A stretch of 64,000 nucleotides of DNA from Lacrimispora sp. 210928-DFI.3.58 (GTDB taxonomy: Bacteria > Bacillota > Clostridia > Lachnospirales > Lachnospiraceae). The notes below the pieces were generated by a model that was given only the letters and a program-made list of their open reading frames with translations, did no database searches and had not been told where the DNA came from. Position 1 is the first letter of the stretch. The number at the start of each line of letters is the position of its first letter. The DNA lies in assembly GCF_020554865.1 (NCBI RefSeq), contig NZ_JAJCIC010000026.1, positions 1 through 64,000 on the forward strand. The letters are read 5' to 3'. This document shows, in pieces, positions 19,473-27,525 of this stretch. The position numbers were made by a program, and so were the translations under genes.

Positions 19473-20108
19473 TTATTTATTCCCCATAAATTCTTCCATT
19501 GTTGCAGATGTTTCTGAAGAGATTCCCTCTCGCTTAATAAAGGCTTTTTCAACCGTTTGAAAAATGATTTTCAGATCTCCCAGAAATGTAATATGATTTA
19601 CATACTCCACATCCAGCCGGAACTTGTCCTCCCAGCTGACGCCGTTTCGTCCATTCACCTGTGCATAACCGGAAAGTCCTGGCCTCACATCATGCCTATG
19701 ACGCTGTTCTTCATTATATCGTTCCAAATATCTCACAAGAAGTGGCCTGGGGCCAACTACACTCATATCCCCTTTAATAATGTTAAAGGCCTCTGGCAGT
19801 TCATCTAAACTGGTTGAACGCAGCAATTTTCCGAATTTTGTAAGCCTCACATCATCCGGCAATAGTTCACCCTTTTCATCTCGCTTATCAGTCATAGTAC
19901 GGAATTTATAAAGCTTAAATATTTTCTCATCTCTTCCTGGTCTCTCCTGTGTAAATAAAACAGGACTTCCCAGTTTCACTCTCACAAGAATCGCCAAAAT
20001 GATATATAACCATGAAAACACAATTACCGCAGCCAATCCACACAATAGATCCAGAGGGCGCTTCAAATATTTTTCATACGGGCCATAGGGTATATGTCTT
20101 TTTTCCAT
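19473..20108 (-). CDS. Initiating sugar-1-phosphate transferase (PglC/EpsL-like monotopic PGT)
   Basis: This 211-aa bacterial sugar transferase (PF02397) corresponds to the catalytic domain only, with one N-terminal re-entrant/membrane helix (LLCGLAAVIVFSWLYIILAILV). Typical motifs are FTQERPGRDEKIFKLYKFRTMT, STSLDELPEAFNIIKGDMSVVGPRPLL with the catalytic Asp-Glu pair, and RPGLSGYAQVNGRN. It transfers a sugar-1-phosphate from UDP-sugar to undecaprenyl phosphate and starts the repeat unit. Its size matches PglC (about 200 aa), which uses UDP-diNAc-bacillosamine; with the PglF-like dehydratase and DegT aminotransferase nearby, a 4-amino-6-deoxy sugar as first residue is plausible (inference). 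Confidence 0.9.
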   Translation of the reverse strand: MEKRHIPYGPYEKYLKRPLDLLCGLAAVIVFSWLYIILAILVRVKLGSPVLFTQERPGRDEKIFKLYKFRTMTDKRDEKGELLPDDVRLTKFGKLLRSTSLDELPEAFNIIKGDMSVVGPRPLLVRYLERYNEEQRHRHDVRPGLSGYAQVNGRNGVSWEDKFRLDVEYVNHITFLGDLKIIFQTVEKAFIKREGISSETSATMEEFMGNK

Positions 20109-20120
20109 TTCACTTCTCCA

Positions 20121-21404
20121 TTATGCAAAGCATTCCTTAATCAGCTCTATAATGATATCCTGCTGCTCCGCTGTCATCTTATTATCACTGGGAAGGCATA
20201 AGCCTCTATGGAAAATATCCATTCCCACGTCTGTACAGCCGCCCTCAATATAAGCATTCGTCCTGCCTCTCCCATTTCCATCTCTGGTAATAAACCCATT
20301 CATCCGATAAATCGGCTGCATATGCATGGGCTTCCAGATAGGGCGGCCCTCCGCATTATGCTTTGCCAATACCTCCAGTATCTCCGTAGGGCAGCTTTTT
20401 CCTTTCTCACTTATGTAAAGAGCCTCCTGCTCCCCTCTCACCTGCCGGCACATGGCATCCTCATTGATCAGCAGGCAGGACAGCCAAAAGTTTGGCTCAC
20501 TGTTTTCTGCGTCATAGGGGTTCATGGATACAGCAAGCCCCTTCAGGCCTTTCCTGTACCGTTCATAAATGGCCTTTTTCTGGCTTATATGCTCCTCCAG
20601 ATAGGGAAGCTGGCCTCTTACTACTCCGGCTATGACATTGCTCATGCGGTAGTTATATCCCAGCTCCTCATGCTGATACCAGGCCGCGTTTTCACGGCTC
20701 TGGGTGGACCATTTGCGAACCTTATTGGCCGCTTCCAGGCTGTCAGTCAGGAACATTCCTCCGCTGGAGCCTGTGATGATCTTGTTTCCATTGAAGCTGA
20801 TGCAGTTAAAGCTGCCGAAATTCCCTGTTTGAACTCCCTTGTAGGAGGCACCGAAGGATTCCGCCGCATCCTCGATGATCAGCGCCCCGTGCTTCTTCGC
20901 TATGACTCTGATTTCATCAATCTTTCCAGGAGTCCCGTAGAGATGGGCGATTACGATTAATTTCACATCGGGATATATCTCAAAGGCCTTCTCCAAGGCT
21001 ATGGGATCCATGTTCCAGGTGTCTCTCTCCGTGTCTATGAATACGGGAACGCCGCCTTCATAGACTACCGGATTCACTGTTGCATCGAAGGTCATATCGG
21101 AGCAGAATACCTGCTTTCCCTGTAAGGCTCCTTTTCCTGTTTCCGCTGGCCCGTAAATGGCTTCTCCCGCCAGCCTGGCAGCAAGATGAAGAGCTGCTGT
21201 ACCGCAGGATAAGGCTACTGCATAGCGGCAGCCGATTTTTTCTGCTGTCATCCGCTCGGCTTCATTGATGTTCTTCCCCACTGTAGACATCCAGTTGGTC
21301 TCATAGGCCTCCTGCATATAGATCATCTCTTCTCCATGCATGGTGGGAGATGAAAGCCATACCTTTTCCTTAAAAGGCTCGAATATTCCCTCGTTCGTGA
21401 ACAT
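20121..21404 (-). CDS. DegT/DnrJ/EryC1/StrS (PglE-like) sugar aminotransferase
   Basis: This 427-aa PLP-dependent aminotransferase has KVWLSSPTMHGEEMIYMQEA, an SCGTAALHLAARLAG cofactor-phosphate loop, VIVIAHLYGTPGKID, IIEDAAESFGASYKG (PLP-ring Asp), and FNGNKIITGSSGG with the Schiff-base Lys. The C-terminal GLCLPSDNKMT is typical for the family. It is predicted to convert the 4-keto-6-deoxy nucleotide sugar made by the PglF-like enzyme into a 4-amino sugar. It begins 100 bp after a decayed gene and an intrinsic-terminator-like hairpin, and is the first gene of the distal half of the operon. Confidence 0.9.
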   Translation of the reverse strand: MFTNEGIFEPFKEKVWLSSPTMHGEEMIYMQEAYETNWMSTVGKNINEAERMTAEKIGCRYAVALSCGTAALHLAARLAGEAIYGPAETGKGALQGKQVFCSDMTFDATVNPVVYEGGVPVFIDTERDTWNMDPIALEKAFEIYPDVKLIVIAHLYGTPGKIDEIRVIAKKHGALIIEDAAESFGASYKGVQTGNFGSFNCISFNGNKIITGSSGGMFLTDSLEAANKVRKWSTQSRENAAWYQHEELGYNYRMSNVIAGVVRGQLPYLEEHISQKKAIYERYRKGLKGLAVSMNPYDAENSEPNFWLSCLLINEDAMCRQVRGEQEALYISEKGKSCPTEILEVLAKHNAEGRPIWKPMHMQPIYRMNGFITRDGNGRGRTNAYIEGGCTDVGMDIFHRGLCLPSDNKMTAEQQDIIIELIKECFA

Positions 21405-21438
21405 GTTTTTCTCCTACTGTTTTTATATTTTTGCGCAC

Positions 21439-21470
21439 AAAAATAAGAGTCCGCTATGGCTCCTATTTTT
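21439..21470 (-). terminator. Intrinsic-terminator-like hairpin inside the operon, downstream of loaP
   Basis: AAAAATAAGAG (21439-21449) and CTCCTATTTTT (21460-21470) pair over 11 positions with one G-T wobble, leaving a T-run on both strands. It lies between loaP plus the decayed gene and the DegT gene. A terminator in the middle of the operon is a natural target for LoaP antitermination. Confidence 0.6.
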
Positions 21471-21504
21471 ATCGCTTCTATTCTCTTTTCATCATTCCTG
21501 TTAT

Positions 21505-21747
21505 TTACGATAAATAATCCTTTTCTACCTTTACTAGGCACATTTTTTCAAAGAATGCCGCCCCATAGCAAAGGATCCTTTCATATCCTTTTAATAGCTT
21601 CCTGCCATGTTGCTTTTCTCTGATCTGCAGCAATGCCGCTCTTTCACATAGCAGCTCCCGAATAAAGCCAGTCTTGTCAATATAATAACAGTCGCTGGTG
21701 CGGAGCTTCTCGAATTGGTCTATTCCCAATGGCAGCCTTACTTCCAT
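21505..21747 (-). pseudogene. AAA-ATPase-like/DUF1703 (PD-(D/E)XK) gene, internally deleted remnant
   Basis: An ATG with GGAGGG 8 nt upstream opens MEVRLPLGIDQFEKLRTSDCYYIDKTGFIRELL, the conserved start of the AAA-ATPase_like (PF09820) family. After about 30 residues the frame jumps to KLLKGYERILCYGAAFFEKMCLVK, which matches the extreme C-terminus of the same large proteins (Y-x-K-I-x-x-YGIAFYKKRCLVK pattern of DUF1703). Full members are about 500-550 aa, so some 85% of the gene has been lost by an in-frame or near in-frame internal deletion. These genes are often multicopy and mobile in Lachnospiraceae. The remnant lies inside the operon between loaP and the DegT gene. Confidence 0.7.
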
Positions 21748-21790
21748 GCAGATTTCCCTCCGAAGCATTGACAATTCTTCTTTCATTATA

Positions 21791-22327
21791 CTATTTTAAA
21801 GTGGAATCTGCGACCTTCATCGCCACCTCCAGCCCCATCTTTACCTCCACCATTCGGCCGAACATATCTACTGTCACCTTTGCGATCCGCTTATGCCGGT
21901 CTATATAGGTAATCTGACCTTCCATTCCTTTTAAGGGACCAGATATGATTTGGATCTGACCGCCTATGATATTTCCTGTAGATATCTCCGTAAAATGGCT
22001 GTTTCCTCCTATACGGAGCAGGAATTCCTTCTCTTCTTCCCGAAGAGAGATAAATTCCGTTCCATCTCCCAGGATCTTTGTAAGCTCCGGAAGCTGCTTT
22101 AATTCGTAGAACAGCTTTTCTACTTCATCGGTAATCAGAAAGACATAACCCGGAAACATGGGATGCGGCTCCTTATGCCATGTCCCCTGATAACGCTTCA
22201 TGCGCTCGCATTGGGCTATGAAGCATTCCGATAGTATTCTTCTATCTATCACCTTTCTGCACAGATTAAGGATCAAGTCTTCTTTTCCAGTCCTCACCTG
22301 GACTGCATACCATTTTTCCTTTTCCAT
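21791..22327 (-). CDS. loaP: LoaP-type NusG paralogue, transcription antiterminator
   Basis: This 178-aa protein has an N-terminal NGN domain (WYAVQVRTGKEDLILNLCRKVI and PMFPGYVFLITD, the NusG P-G-Y-V/L-F/L motif) and a C-terminal KOW domain (GGQIQIISGPLKGMEGQITYIDRHKRIAKV). Housekeeping NusG lies elsewhere; this short version with FPGYVF inside a polysaccharide operon is the LoaP/UpxY class, which travels with RNA polymerase and suppresses termination in long biosynthetic operons. The ATG at 22327 follows GGGGAGG; a longer in-frame start lacks similarity. Putative targets are the 29-kb operon and its internal hairpins, e.g. 21439-21470. Confidence 0.85.
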   Translation of the reverse strand: MEKEKWYAVQVRTGKEDLILNLCRKVIDRRILSECFIAQCERMKRYQGTWHKEPHPMFPGYVFLITDEVEKLFYELKQLPELTKILGDGTEFISLREEEKEFLLRIGGNSHFTEISTGNIIGGQIQIISGPLKGMEGQITYIDRHKRIAKVTVDMFGRMVEVKMGLEVAMKVADSTLK

Positions 22328-22500
22328 ACTCTGTCCTCCCCTGGTAATGATCCTCCCTGGAAATGGGTAGGCTTCGCCATCCCGTGGAACCAAACCTCAA
22401 AAGGCTAGATATTCCACAGGCGGAAATAAGCCATTATTACAGGTATCCTTACAGAATGCGGCAAAGCGACAATTCTGTCCTGATACCATTTGTGGTGATA

Positions 22501-24549
22501 TTACTCCTGCTGTCCCTGCTTTTCATTACTCCACACGCTGTACATGGCAAGCCGCCTATGCAGCGCAAGACGTTCCCCGGAGGCCACCTCTAGGCCCGGA
22601 TCCAGGCCTGCGGCAGCCTCTGCAGCTGCTTCCTCTGCGGCTTCTCCCTTTCCCGGATCAGTGGGCTTATAGTGATACTCCGGTACCAGCTCGTGGACCA
22701 TCTCACGGATACTCCCGCGTTCTCTCCAGGCTGCTTCCTCTAAGCGGAACAGACCCTTTTCAAATTTTCCATAGTCCATATCTATGGGATGGCCGATGAA
22801 GATCCTTTCATTCTCTGTTTTCTGCAGCCCTTCCTCGTCCATCAGGAGCTCCTCATACAGCTTTTCTCCCGGCCTCAGGCCTGTGAACTGGATATCGATA
22901 TCCTTGTAGGGCTCGTACCCTGACAGACGGATCAGCTTTTCCGCCATATCCAGGATCCTCACCGGCTTTCCCATGTCCAGCACAAAGATTTCTCCGCCCT
23001 TTGCAAAGGCTCCTGCCTGGATCACCAGGCTCACTGCCTCCGGTATGGTCATGAAGTAACGGATAATGTCCTTGTGGGTCACCGTTACCGGGCCGCCCTT
23101 TTCTATCTGGCTTTTGAACAGCGGGATTACGCTCCCGTTGCTCCCCAGCACGTTTCCGAAACGCACAGCCACAAACTCGGTCGCGCTCTTCTCGTTGCAC
23201 ATCTGTATGACCATCTCGCACAGCCTCTTGCTGGCTCCCATGATGTTGGTCGGGTTGACCGCCTTGTCTGTGGAGATCAGGATGAAGCGCTTTACCCCGT
23301 ATTTGATGGCTGCTTTCGCTGTCTTATAGGTCCCCAGCACGTTGTTCTTGATGGCCTCGTTGGGGCTATCCTCCATGAGGGGCACGTGCTTGTGGGCTGC
23401 TGCGTGGTATACAATGTCCGGGCGGTACTGATGGAATAAGGAATCCAGACGGTTTGTGTTCCTGACGGAGCCGATCAGAACCACCAGATTCAAATCTGGA
23501 TATTTCCTCTTAAGCTCCTGCTGGATCTCATAGGCATTGTTCTCATACATTTCAAAAATGATGAGTTGCTTTACCTTATGGCCTGCCAGCTGGCGGCACA
23601 GCTCGCTTCCTATAGAGCCTCCGCCTCCTGTCACCAGGACTACCTTATCTTTCACGTAGCCCATGATCTCATCTAAGTCTACCTGGATCGGTTTTCTTCC
23701 CAGCAGGTCCTCGATCTGCACATTCCGCAGCTTTGAAATGCTTACCTCATCGTTCATGATCTGGTACACGCCCGGAAGGGTTTTCACGTGGCAGCCTGTA
23801 TGCTGGCAGATATCCAGGATGTCCTTTAAGGCTTCCGCCGGGGCTGTGGGCATGGCTACGAAGATCTCATTGATCCCCTTTTCCCTTACCAGCCTGGGGA
23901 TGTCCTCACGCTTTCCTGCCACCAGTACCCCGTCGATCATCCTCCCCTGCTTGTCCGGATCATCGTCCACGATGCAGGCCGGATAACCATGGACTTTTTC
24001 ACTGCTCTTCATTTCCCGCAGGATCAATGTACCTGCCCTTCCGCCGCCTACAATCATTACATGGGGAATGGTTTCCTTTTCTTTTATCCGTATAAGCCGG
24101 TTGAGGATCCTCGGGACCACCTGGTAGCTGATGCGCCCGCACACAGCAGCGATTGTCATGAGGATGAGCCACAGCACAAAGTAGCTCCTGGGCATCCTCT
24201 CTCCTAAAAAGGTCATTGCCAATGGCTGGGCGATGGCCGCTGCCATACAGGAAAGGGATACCTCCAGCATTTCCCGGATCCCTGCGGCTCCCCACAGGAT
24301 GGTATAGAGATGGCTTATGTAAAATACAAAGGTTACAACGCCTGTCTGCATAAGGCCGTATTTCCACAGTGCTCCCATGTATTCCGCAGGTATGGCGCTG
24401 ATATCAAAATCAAACCGGATAACGAGGGAAAGAAGGGAGCATAGCCAGACCATAGCCATATCGTATATCCAGAGAATGCCCATCCTCACCTTTTTGCTGT
24501 GAGGAATGTACTCCTCCAACCTGATCTTATCTTTGTTCTTCACTTTCAT
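22501..24549 (-). CDS. PglF/CapD-like nucleotide-sugar 4,6-dehydratase (membrane-anchored)
   Basis: This 682-aa protein has about four N-terminal membrane helices (residues roughly 22-150), a CoA-binding-like Rossmann domain (PHVMIVGGGRAGTLILREMK), and a C-terminal extended SDR domain with VLVTGGGGSIGSELCRQL, HAAAHKHVPLMEDSP, and STDKAVNPTNIMGASKRLCE, where the active-site Tyr of SDR enzymes is replaced by Met as in PglF/WbpM/FlaA1-type 4,6-dehydratases. Predicted reaction: UDP-GlcNAc to UDP-4-keto-6-deoxy-HexNAc, feeding the DegT aminotransferase. An Ala/Glu-rich tail (about residues 635-655) follows the conserved RPGEKLYEELL. It is upstream of loaP by 173 bp, a gap holding small hairpins (ACAGAAT...ATTCTGT at 22451-22478). 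Confidence 0.9.
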   Translation of the reverse strand: MKVKNKDKIRLEEYIPHSKKVRMGILWIYDMAMVWLCSLLSLVIRFDFDISAIPAEYMGALWKYGLMQTGVVTFVFYISHLYTILWGAAGIREMLEVSLSCMAAAIAQPLAMTFLGERMPRSYFVLWLILMTIAAVCGRISYQVVPRILNRLIRIKEKETIPHVMIVGGGRAGTLILREMKSSEKVHGYPACIVDDDPDKQGRMIDGVLVAGKREDIPRLVREKGINEIFVAMPTAPAEALKDILDICQHTGCHVKTLPGVYQIMNDEVSISKLRNVQIEDLLGRKPIQVDLDEIMGYVKDKVVLVTGGGGSIGSELCRQLAGHKVKQLIIFEMYENNAYEIQQELKRKYPDLNLVVLIGSVRNTNRLDSLFHQYRPDIVYHAAAHKHVPLMEDSPNEAIKNNVLGTYKTAKAAIKYGVKRFILISTDKAVNPTNIMGASKRLCEMVIQMCNEKSATEFVAVRFGNVLGSNGSVIPLFKSQIEKGGPVTVTHKDIIRYFMTIPEAVSLVIQAGAFAKGGEIFVLDMGKPVRILDMAEKLIRLSGYEPYKDIDIQFTGLRPGEKLYEELLMDEEGLQKTENERIFIGHPIDMDYGKFEKGLFRLEEAAWRERGSIREMVHELVPEYHYKPTDPGKGEAAEEAAAEAAAGLDPGLEVASGERLALHRRLAMYSVWSNEKQGQQE

Positions 24550-24570
24550 ACTCCCCTCACTACGCTGCTT

Positions 24571-24594
24571 CCGCTTCCCGGTTGGGGGAAGCGG
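24571..24594. other. Short intergenic hairpin between secreted-protein gene and dehydratase gene
   Basis: CCGCTTCCC (24571-24579) and GGGAAGCGG (24586-24594) form a perfect 9-bp stem with a 6-nt loop. There is no U-run after it in the operon's direction, so it may be a processing or stabilising hairpin rather than a terminator. Confidence 0.5.
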
Positions 24595-24612
24595 ATGTCT
24601 GGTTGATTTCTT

Positions 24613-25320
24613 TTATCTCTTATATACAACAGAAATGGTTCCGGAGTTTGGAACTGTCACCCACAGGGTTTTTGCCGCGGTATCAATCCTGTTGGGGGTG
24701 ATCAGTCTCCACTGACCCAGGAAGTTGTCATAGAACAGTACCTGTACTGTTCCCAGGCCGTCCATCAGGTTTGGCACATAGAGCGGGAACTCTACATTCC
24801 CTGTCTTCTCTGCGTTTGTTGCGTTATCCCTTGTCATCAGTGCATGGGTGCCGATCAGGGCATTATAGCCTGTCAGATCCACTCCCGGCACCACCTGGCT
24901 TAAGGTGCTTCCGCTGTTGATACCGTTAATGGATGATACTACGGAAGCCGGAAGGCCCATTACTGCGTGGTCGCTGCCCTGTACAAACTCCAGTGCGGTA
25001 CCTCCTATTACGGCCTGGCCCCTGCTGTTTGTTTCTACTGTCCCGGCAGTTCCGGTGGTATGTTCTGCGCCATTCTGTCCTACATTGATACGCACAGTAT
25101 CATTCAGTGCGCTTGTGCTGGATACGGCAGATGCTCCGGCGGAAGAACCTCCGCTACTGCTTCCCCCTCCGCTGCTGCTTCCGCCAAGGCCTATGGTCCC
25201 ATCGCTTCCGCTGTCACTGATCACCGGCCTCGTGCTGGGGCTGTTTGCTGCAAATACGCTCACGCTCTGTCCTACTGCCAGTGCTGCTACTAACGCGATT
25301 GTTGTGATTCTCTTTTTCAT
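24613..25320 (-). CDS. Secreted protein of the polysaccharide operon, unknown function
   Basis: The 235-aa product has a clear signal peptide (MKKRITTIALVAALAVGQSV, cleavage near VFA-A), then a low-complexity Ser/Gly linker (about residues 35-65) and a C-terminal region (VRINVGQNGAEHTTG to VPNSGTISVVYKR) rich in Val, Thr and Gly that looks all-beta. No LPXTG, SLH or lipobox is seen. Ending in WVTVPNSGTISVVYK is like many clostridial secreted proteins with a jelly-roll or Ig-like end. It sits between the HTH gene and the PglF-like gene and may act on or bind the exported polymer. A start four codons upstream is possible, but GGTGA spacing favours this one. Confidence 0.65.
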   Translation of the reverse strand: MKKRITTIALVAALAVGQSVSVFAANSPSTRPVISDSGSDGTIGLGGSSSGGGSSSGGSSAGASAVSSTSALNDTVRINVGQNGAEHTTGTAGTVETNSRGQAVIGGTALEFVQGSDHAVMGLPASVVSSINGINSGSTLSQVVPGVDLTGYNALIGTHALMTRDNATNAEKTGNVEFPLYVPNLMDGLGTVQVLFYDNFLGQWRLITPNRIDTAAKTLWVTVPNSGTISVVYKR

Positions 25321-25402
25321 GGTCTTCACCATTCCTTTCTTTTATTTATGAACTGCTTTGATTGGGTTACCTTATCTTATTTTCTGCCTCTGGCCCTTCC
25401 CG

Positions 25403-25609
25403 TCACTCCGGGATCTCCTTCAGCTCCAGGCCGGCCACGATCTTTTCCCTCGTTGCCGCGCTGTTGTTCCTCCCGGCGATCACATCGCACAGCGTTGTCT
25501 CCGCTATCCCTATGCTTTTCGCAAAATCCCGGCTTGTCATCCCCCTGCGGATCAGCTCCATCTTGATCTCTATCCCAAAGGGCGTCCTTTTGATATTCCG
25601 CGCAGACAT
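25403..25609 (-). CDS. Small XRE/Cro-type helix-turn-helix protein
   Basis: This 68-aa protein has a single helix-turn-helix: MELIRRGMTSRDFAKSIGIAETTLCDVIAGRNNSAATREKIVAGL. The second and third helices (SRDFAKSIGI-AETTLCDVIAG) fit the Cro/CI fold. The ATG has AGGAG about 9 nt upstream and follows the LCP gene stop by 22 bp. Being inside the operon it may be a local regulator of polysaccharide expression, but the operator is not identified. The remaining domain usually attached to larger regulators is absent, so this is either a minimal repressor or a DNA-binding accessory. Confidence 0.72.
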   Translation of the reverse strand: MSARNIKRTPFGIEIKMELIRRGMTSRDFAKSIGIAETTLCDVIAGRNNSAATREKIVAGLELKEIPE

Positions 25610-25631
25610 CCTACCATCTCCTTTCCTTTGT

Positions 25632-26708
25632 TTAACCTTCCTCCCTGTAAAACATCTCCAGAATGATCGGAAGGATCTTCTCTTTTTCCGGATAGTATTC
25701 ATCGTATAGATTGGTCTCCACTGCCGTCCCTGGAAGGGTGAGCATGTCCTCCTGCCCAAAGCTCTGGCTGCTTCCCAGGAATGCCAGCGCCATATCCATG
25801 TACTGCCCTTTCTCCATATCCGTTACCATGTAGCTCTGGACCTCCTCTGCCATTCTGGCCACCAGGCCTTCGTCCTTCCTGGCTTTTTCCCTGGCCGCCT
25901 GGGCAAAGCCCTGGATGTAGGATTTCTGGCGCTCTGTCCTTACAAGGGCGCTCTGGGCCTTTCCCGTATCCCTGTAACGGATATAGGACTCAGCCTGCTT
26001 TCCTTTTAATAAGACAGTCTCACCTAAAGGGAATTCAGGATTGGACTCTGCCAGGCTCTCATCCGTGATCGTGACCGTAACTCCTCCCACCGCATCGTTA
26101 AATACAGGCAGGGCCTCCATACTGACCGCCATGTAGCCGTCAATCTCCAGGCCCTCCAGCAGGTTTGTCACTGCCTCCTTCATGTACTGGCAGCTCTTCT
26201 CCCGGCCATCCCCGTAGGCATAGGCCAGGGTCAGGTGCTGGATATCCTGGCCCAGCACATTCCCGCTTAGGTCCGTCAGTGTGATGGGGGTCATGGTGTC
26301 TCTGGGGATCAGAAGGAGCTTCACTTTATCCCTCGCCGTATCCTGGGCGATCAGGAAAATGCCGTCCGCCTGTCCCCCGGAGCCTGCCACCTTTGTCTCC
26401 TCCAGGGTCTCCGGACGGTCGATCCCCATGAGCAGGATGGCTTTCACATAGGTGTTCCTCTGGTAGGTCTTTCCCTGATACTCAATCACATTCCGCTCTT
26501 TGGCAAAGGAGGCCTTCTGCTCCTCCTGCTGCCTCTGCCTCCATTCCTCCGTCTTCTGGTTTGATACCGTCTTTTCCCGGTACAGGCGGATGGTCTGGGC
26601 AGCGAACAGAAGCGCAAGGACGGCGGCGGCCAGCGCCAGGCAGTTCCATATTCGGTTGCGGCTATTGTGCCTACTGCTTTTCTTTCTTTTTCCTGGAGGC
26701 CTTCTCAT
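25632..26708 (-). CDS. LytR-CpsA-Psr (LCP) family glycopolymer ligase
   Basis: This 358-aa protein has a basic cytosolic start, one membrane helix (about residues 22-42: WNCLALAAAVLALLFAAQTI) and an extracellular LCP domain: ILLMGIDRPETLEETKVAGSGGQADGIFLIAQD, KLLLIPRDTMTPI (the conserved IPRDT/S arginine-aspartate), VGGVTVTITD and the later SYIRYRDTGKAQSALVRTERQK (R/K-rich pyrophosphate-binding). LCP enzymes move lipid-linked polymers onto peptidoglycan or other cell-wall acceptors, so the product is likely wall-anchored. Its first 38 bp overlap the tyrosine-kinase gene; GGTGA lies just upstream. Confidence 0.88.
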   Translation of the reverse strand: MRRPPGKRKKSSRHNSRNRIWNCLALAAAVLALLFAAQTIRLYREKTVSNQKTEEWRQRQQEEQKASFAKERNVIEYQGKTYQRNTYVKAILLMGIDRPETLEETKVAGSGGQADGIFLIAQDTARDKVKLLLIPRDTMTPITLTDLSGNVLGQDIQHLTLAYAYGDGREKSCQYMKEAVTNLLEGLEIDGYMAVSMEALPVFNDAVGGVTVTITDESLAESNPEFPLGETVLLKGKQAESYIRYRDTGKAQSALVRTERQKSYIQGFAQAAREKARKDEGLVARMAEEVQSYMVTDMEKGQYMDMALAFLGSSQSFGQEDMLTLPGTAVETNLYDEYYPEKEKILPIILEMFYREEG

Positions 26709-27522
26709 GCTTCACCTGCGTCTGTCCGTCCGGCTGCGTCTGTCCCTTCCCCTGGGCCCTGCCTGCCCCGGAGGGGTCATCGTACCCGTATGGGCCGCCG
26801 TATTTTTTGTAATACTTCCCGTAATATTTCCCGTAGTATCTTCCATAATATTTTTTGTAATAGCCGTTTTCATACTCGGAGCCCACACGGTTTAATACGG
26901 CTCCCAGGATGCGGCAGCCGCTTTTTTCCAGCTGGGCCTTCACCTTCTGGGCCAGACGGTAGCTGATGACACCGCTTTCGATCACCAGCACCGCCCCGTC
27001 ACACTGGCTGGCCACGATGGCCCCATCGATCAGGTTTGCCATGGGCGGGGTGTCTATGATGATATAGTCATACTCTCCCCTGGCTTTCTCCAGCATGGTG
27101 TGGAAGAGCGTATCCTCTAACAGCTCCGCCGGGTTAGGGGAGTAGGGGCCGGAAAGGATGAGGTCCAGGTTTTCAATATCCGTCCCGTACAGCACCTCCT
27201 CCAGCGTTTTCTGGCCGCTTAAATATTGGGACAGGCCGTTGGGGTTCCCCTTGATCTCATGCCGTTTTACCATCACAGACTTGCGGATATCGCAGTCCAC
27301 CAGCAGAACCTTCTTCCCTATGCTTGCCAGGGAGGCGGCCAGTGCGAAGGTCGTCTCGCTCTTTCCCTCGTTCGGCATGGAGCTGGTAAACATGATGGCC
27401 TTTAAGCTGCTCCCGCAGAACTGGATGTTTGTCCGGAGGGTCTTGATGGCTTCCTCATAGTAATAGTCCTTGCGGCCTGTATTTTTCAGTTCAAGTGTCT
27501 CTTTCCTGTTTGTTTCTTCCAT
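26671..27522 (-). CDS. BY-type tyrosine autokinase (Wze/CpsD)
   Basis: This 283-aa cytoplasmic kinase has FTSSMPNEGKSETTFALAASLA (Walker A, about residues 47-57), KVLLVDCDIRKS (Walker A', residues 72-82) and DYIIIDTPPMANLID (Walker B). The C-terminus (about residues 212-245) is an exceptional tyrosine cluster, YYKKYYGRYYGKYYGKYY, the autophosphorylation tail that controls chain length through Wzz. A Pro/Lys-rich end follows. It pairs with the separate Wzz activator gene 3 bp upstream and is opposed by the PHP phosphatase, the standard Firmicutes CpsBCD arrangement. Confidence 0.93.
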   Translation of the reverse strand: MEETNRKETLELKNTGRKDYYYEEAIKTLRTNIQFCGSSLKAIMFTSSMPNEGKSETTFALAASLASIGKKVLLVDCDIRKSVMVKRHEIKGNPNGLSQYLSGQKTLEEVLYGTDIENLDLILSGPYSPNPAELLEDTLFHTMLEKARGEYDYIIIDTPPMANLIDGAIVASQCDGAVLVIESGVISYRLAQKVKAQLEKSGCRILGAVLNRVGSEYENGYYKKYYGRYYGKYYGKYYKKYGGPYGYDDPSGAGRAQGKGQTQPDGQTQVKHEKASRKKKEKQ

Positions 27523-27525
27523 CTT

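Noticed and set aside
22328..22500. Gap upstream of loaP considered as a riboswitch
   Set aside because: Only small hairpins (ACAGAAT/ATTCTGT, GTGGAA/TTCCAC) are seen, with no recognisable class and no terminator.
24905..25351. 148-codon + strand frame rich in Pro/Leu opposite the secreted-protein gene
   Set aside because: It mirrors the Ser/Gly-rich linker; the minus-strand gene has signal peptide and RBS.
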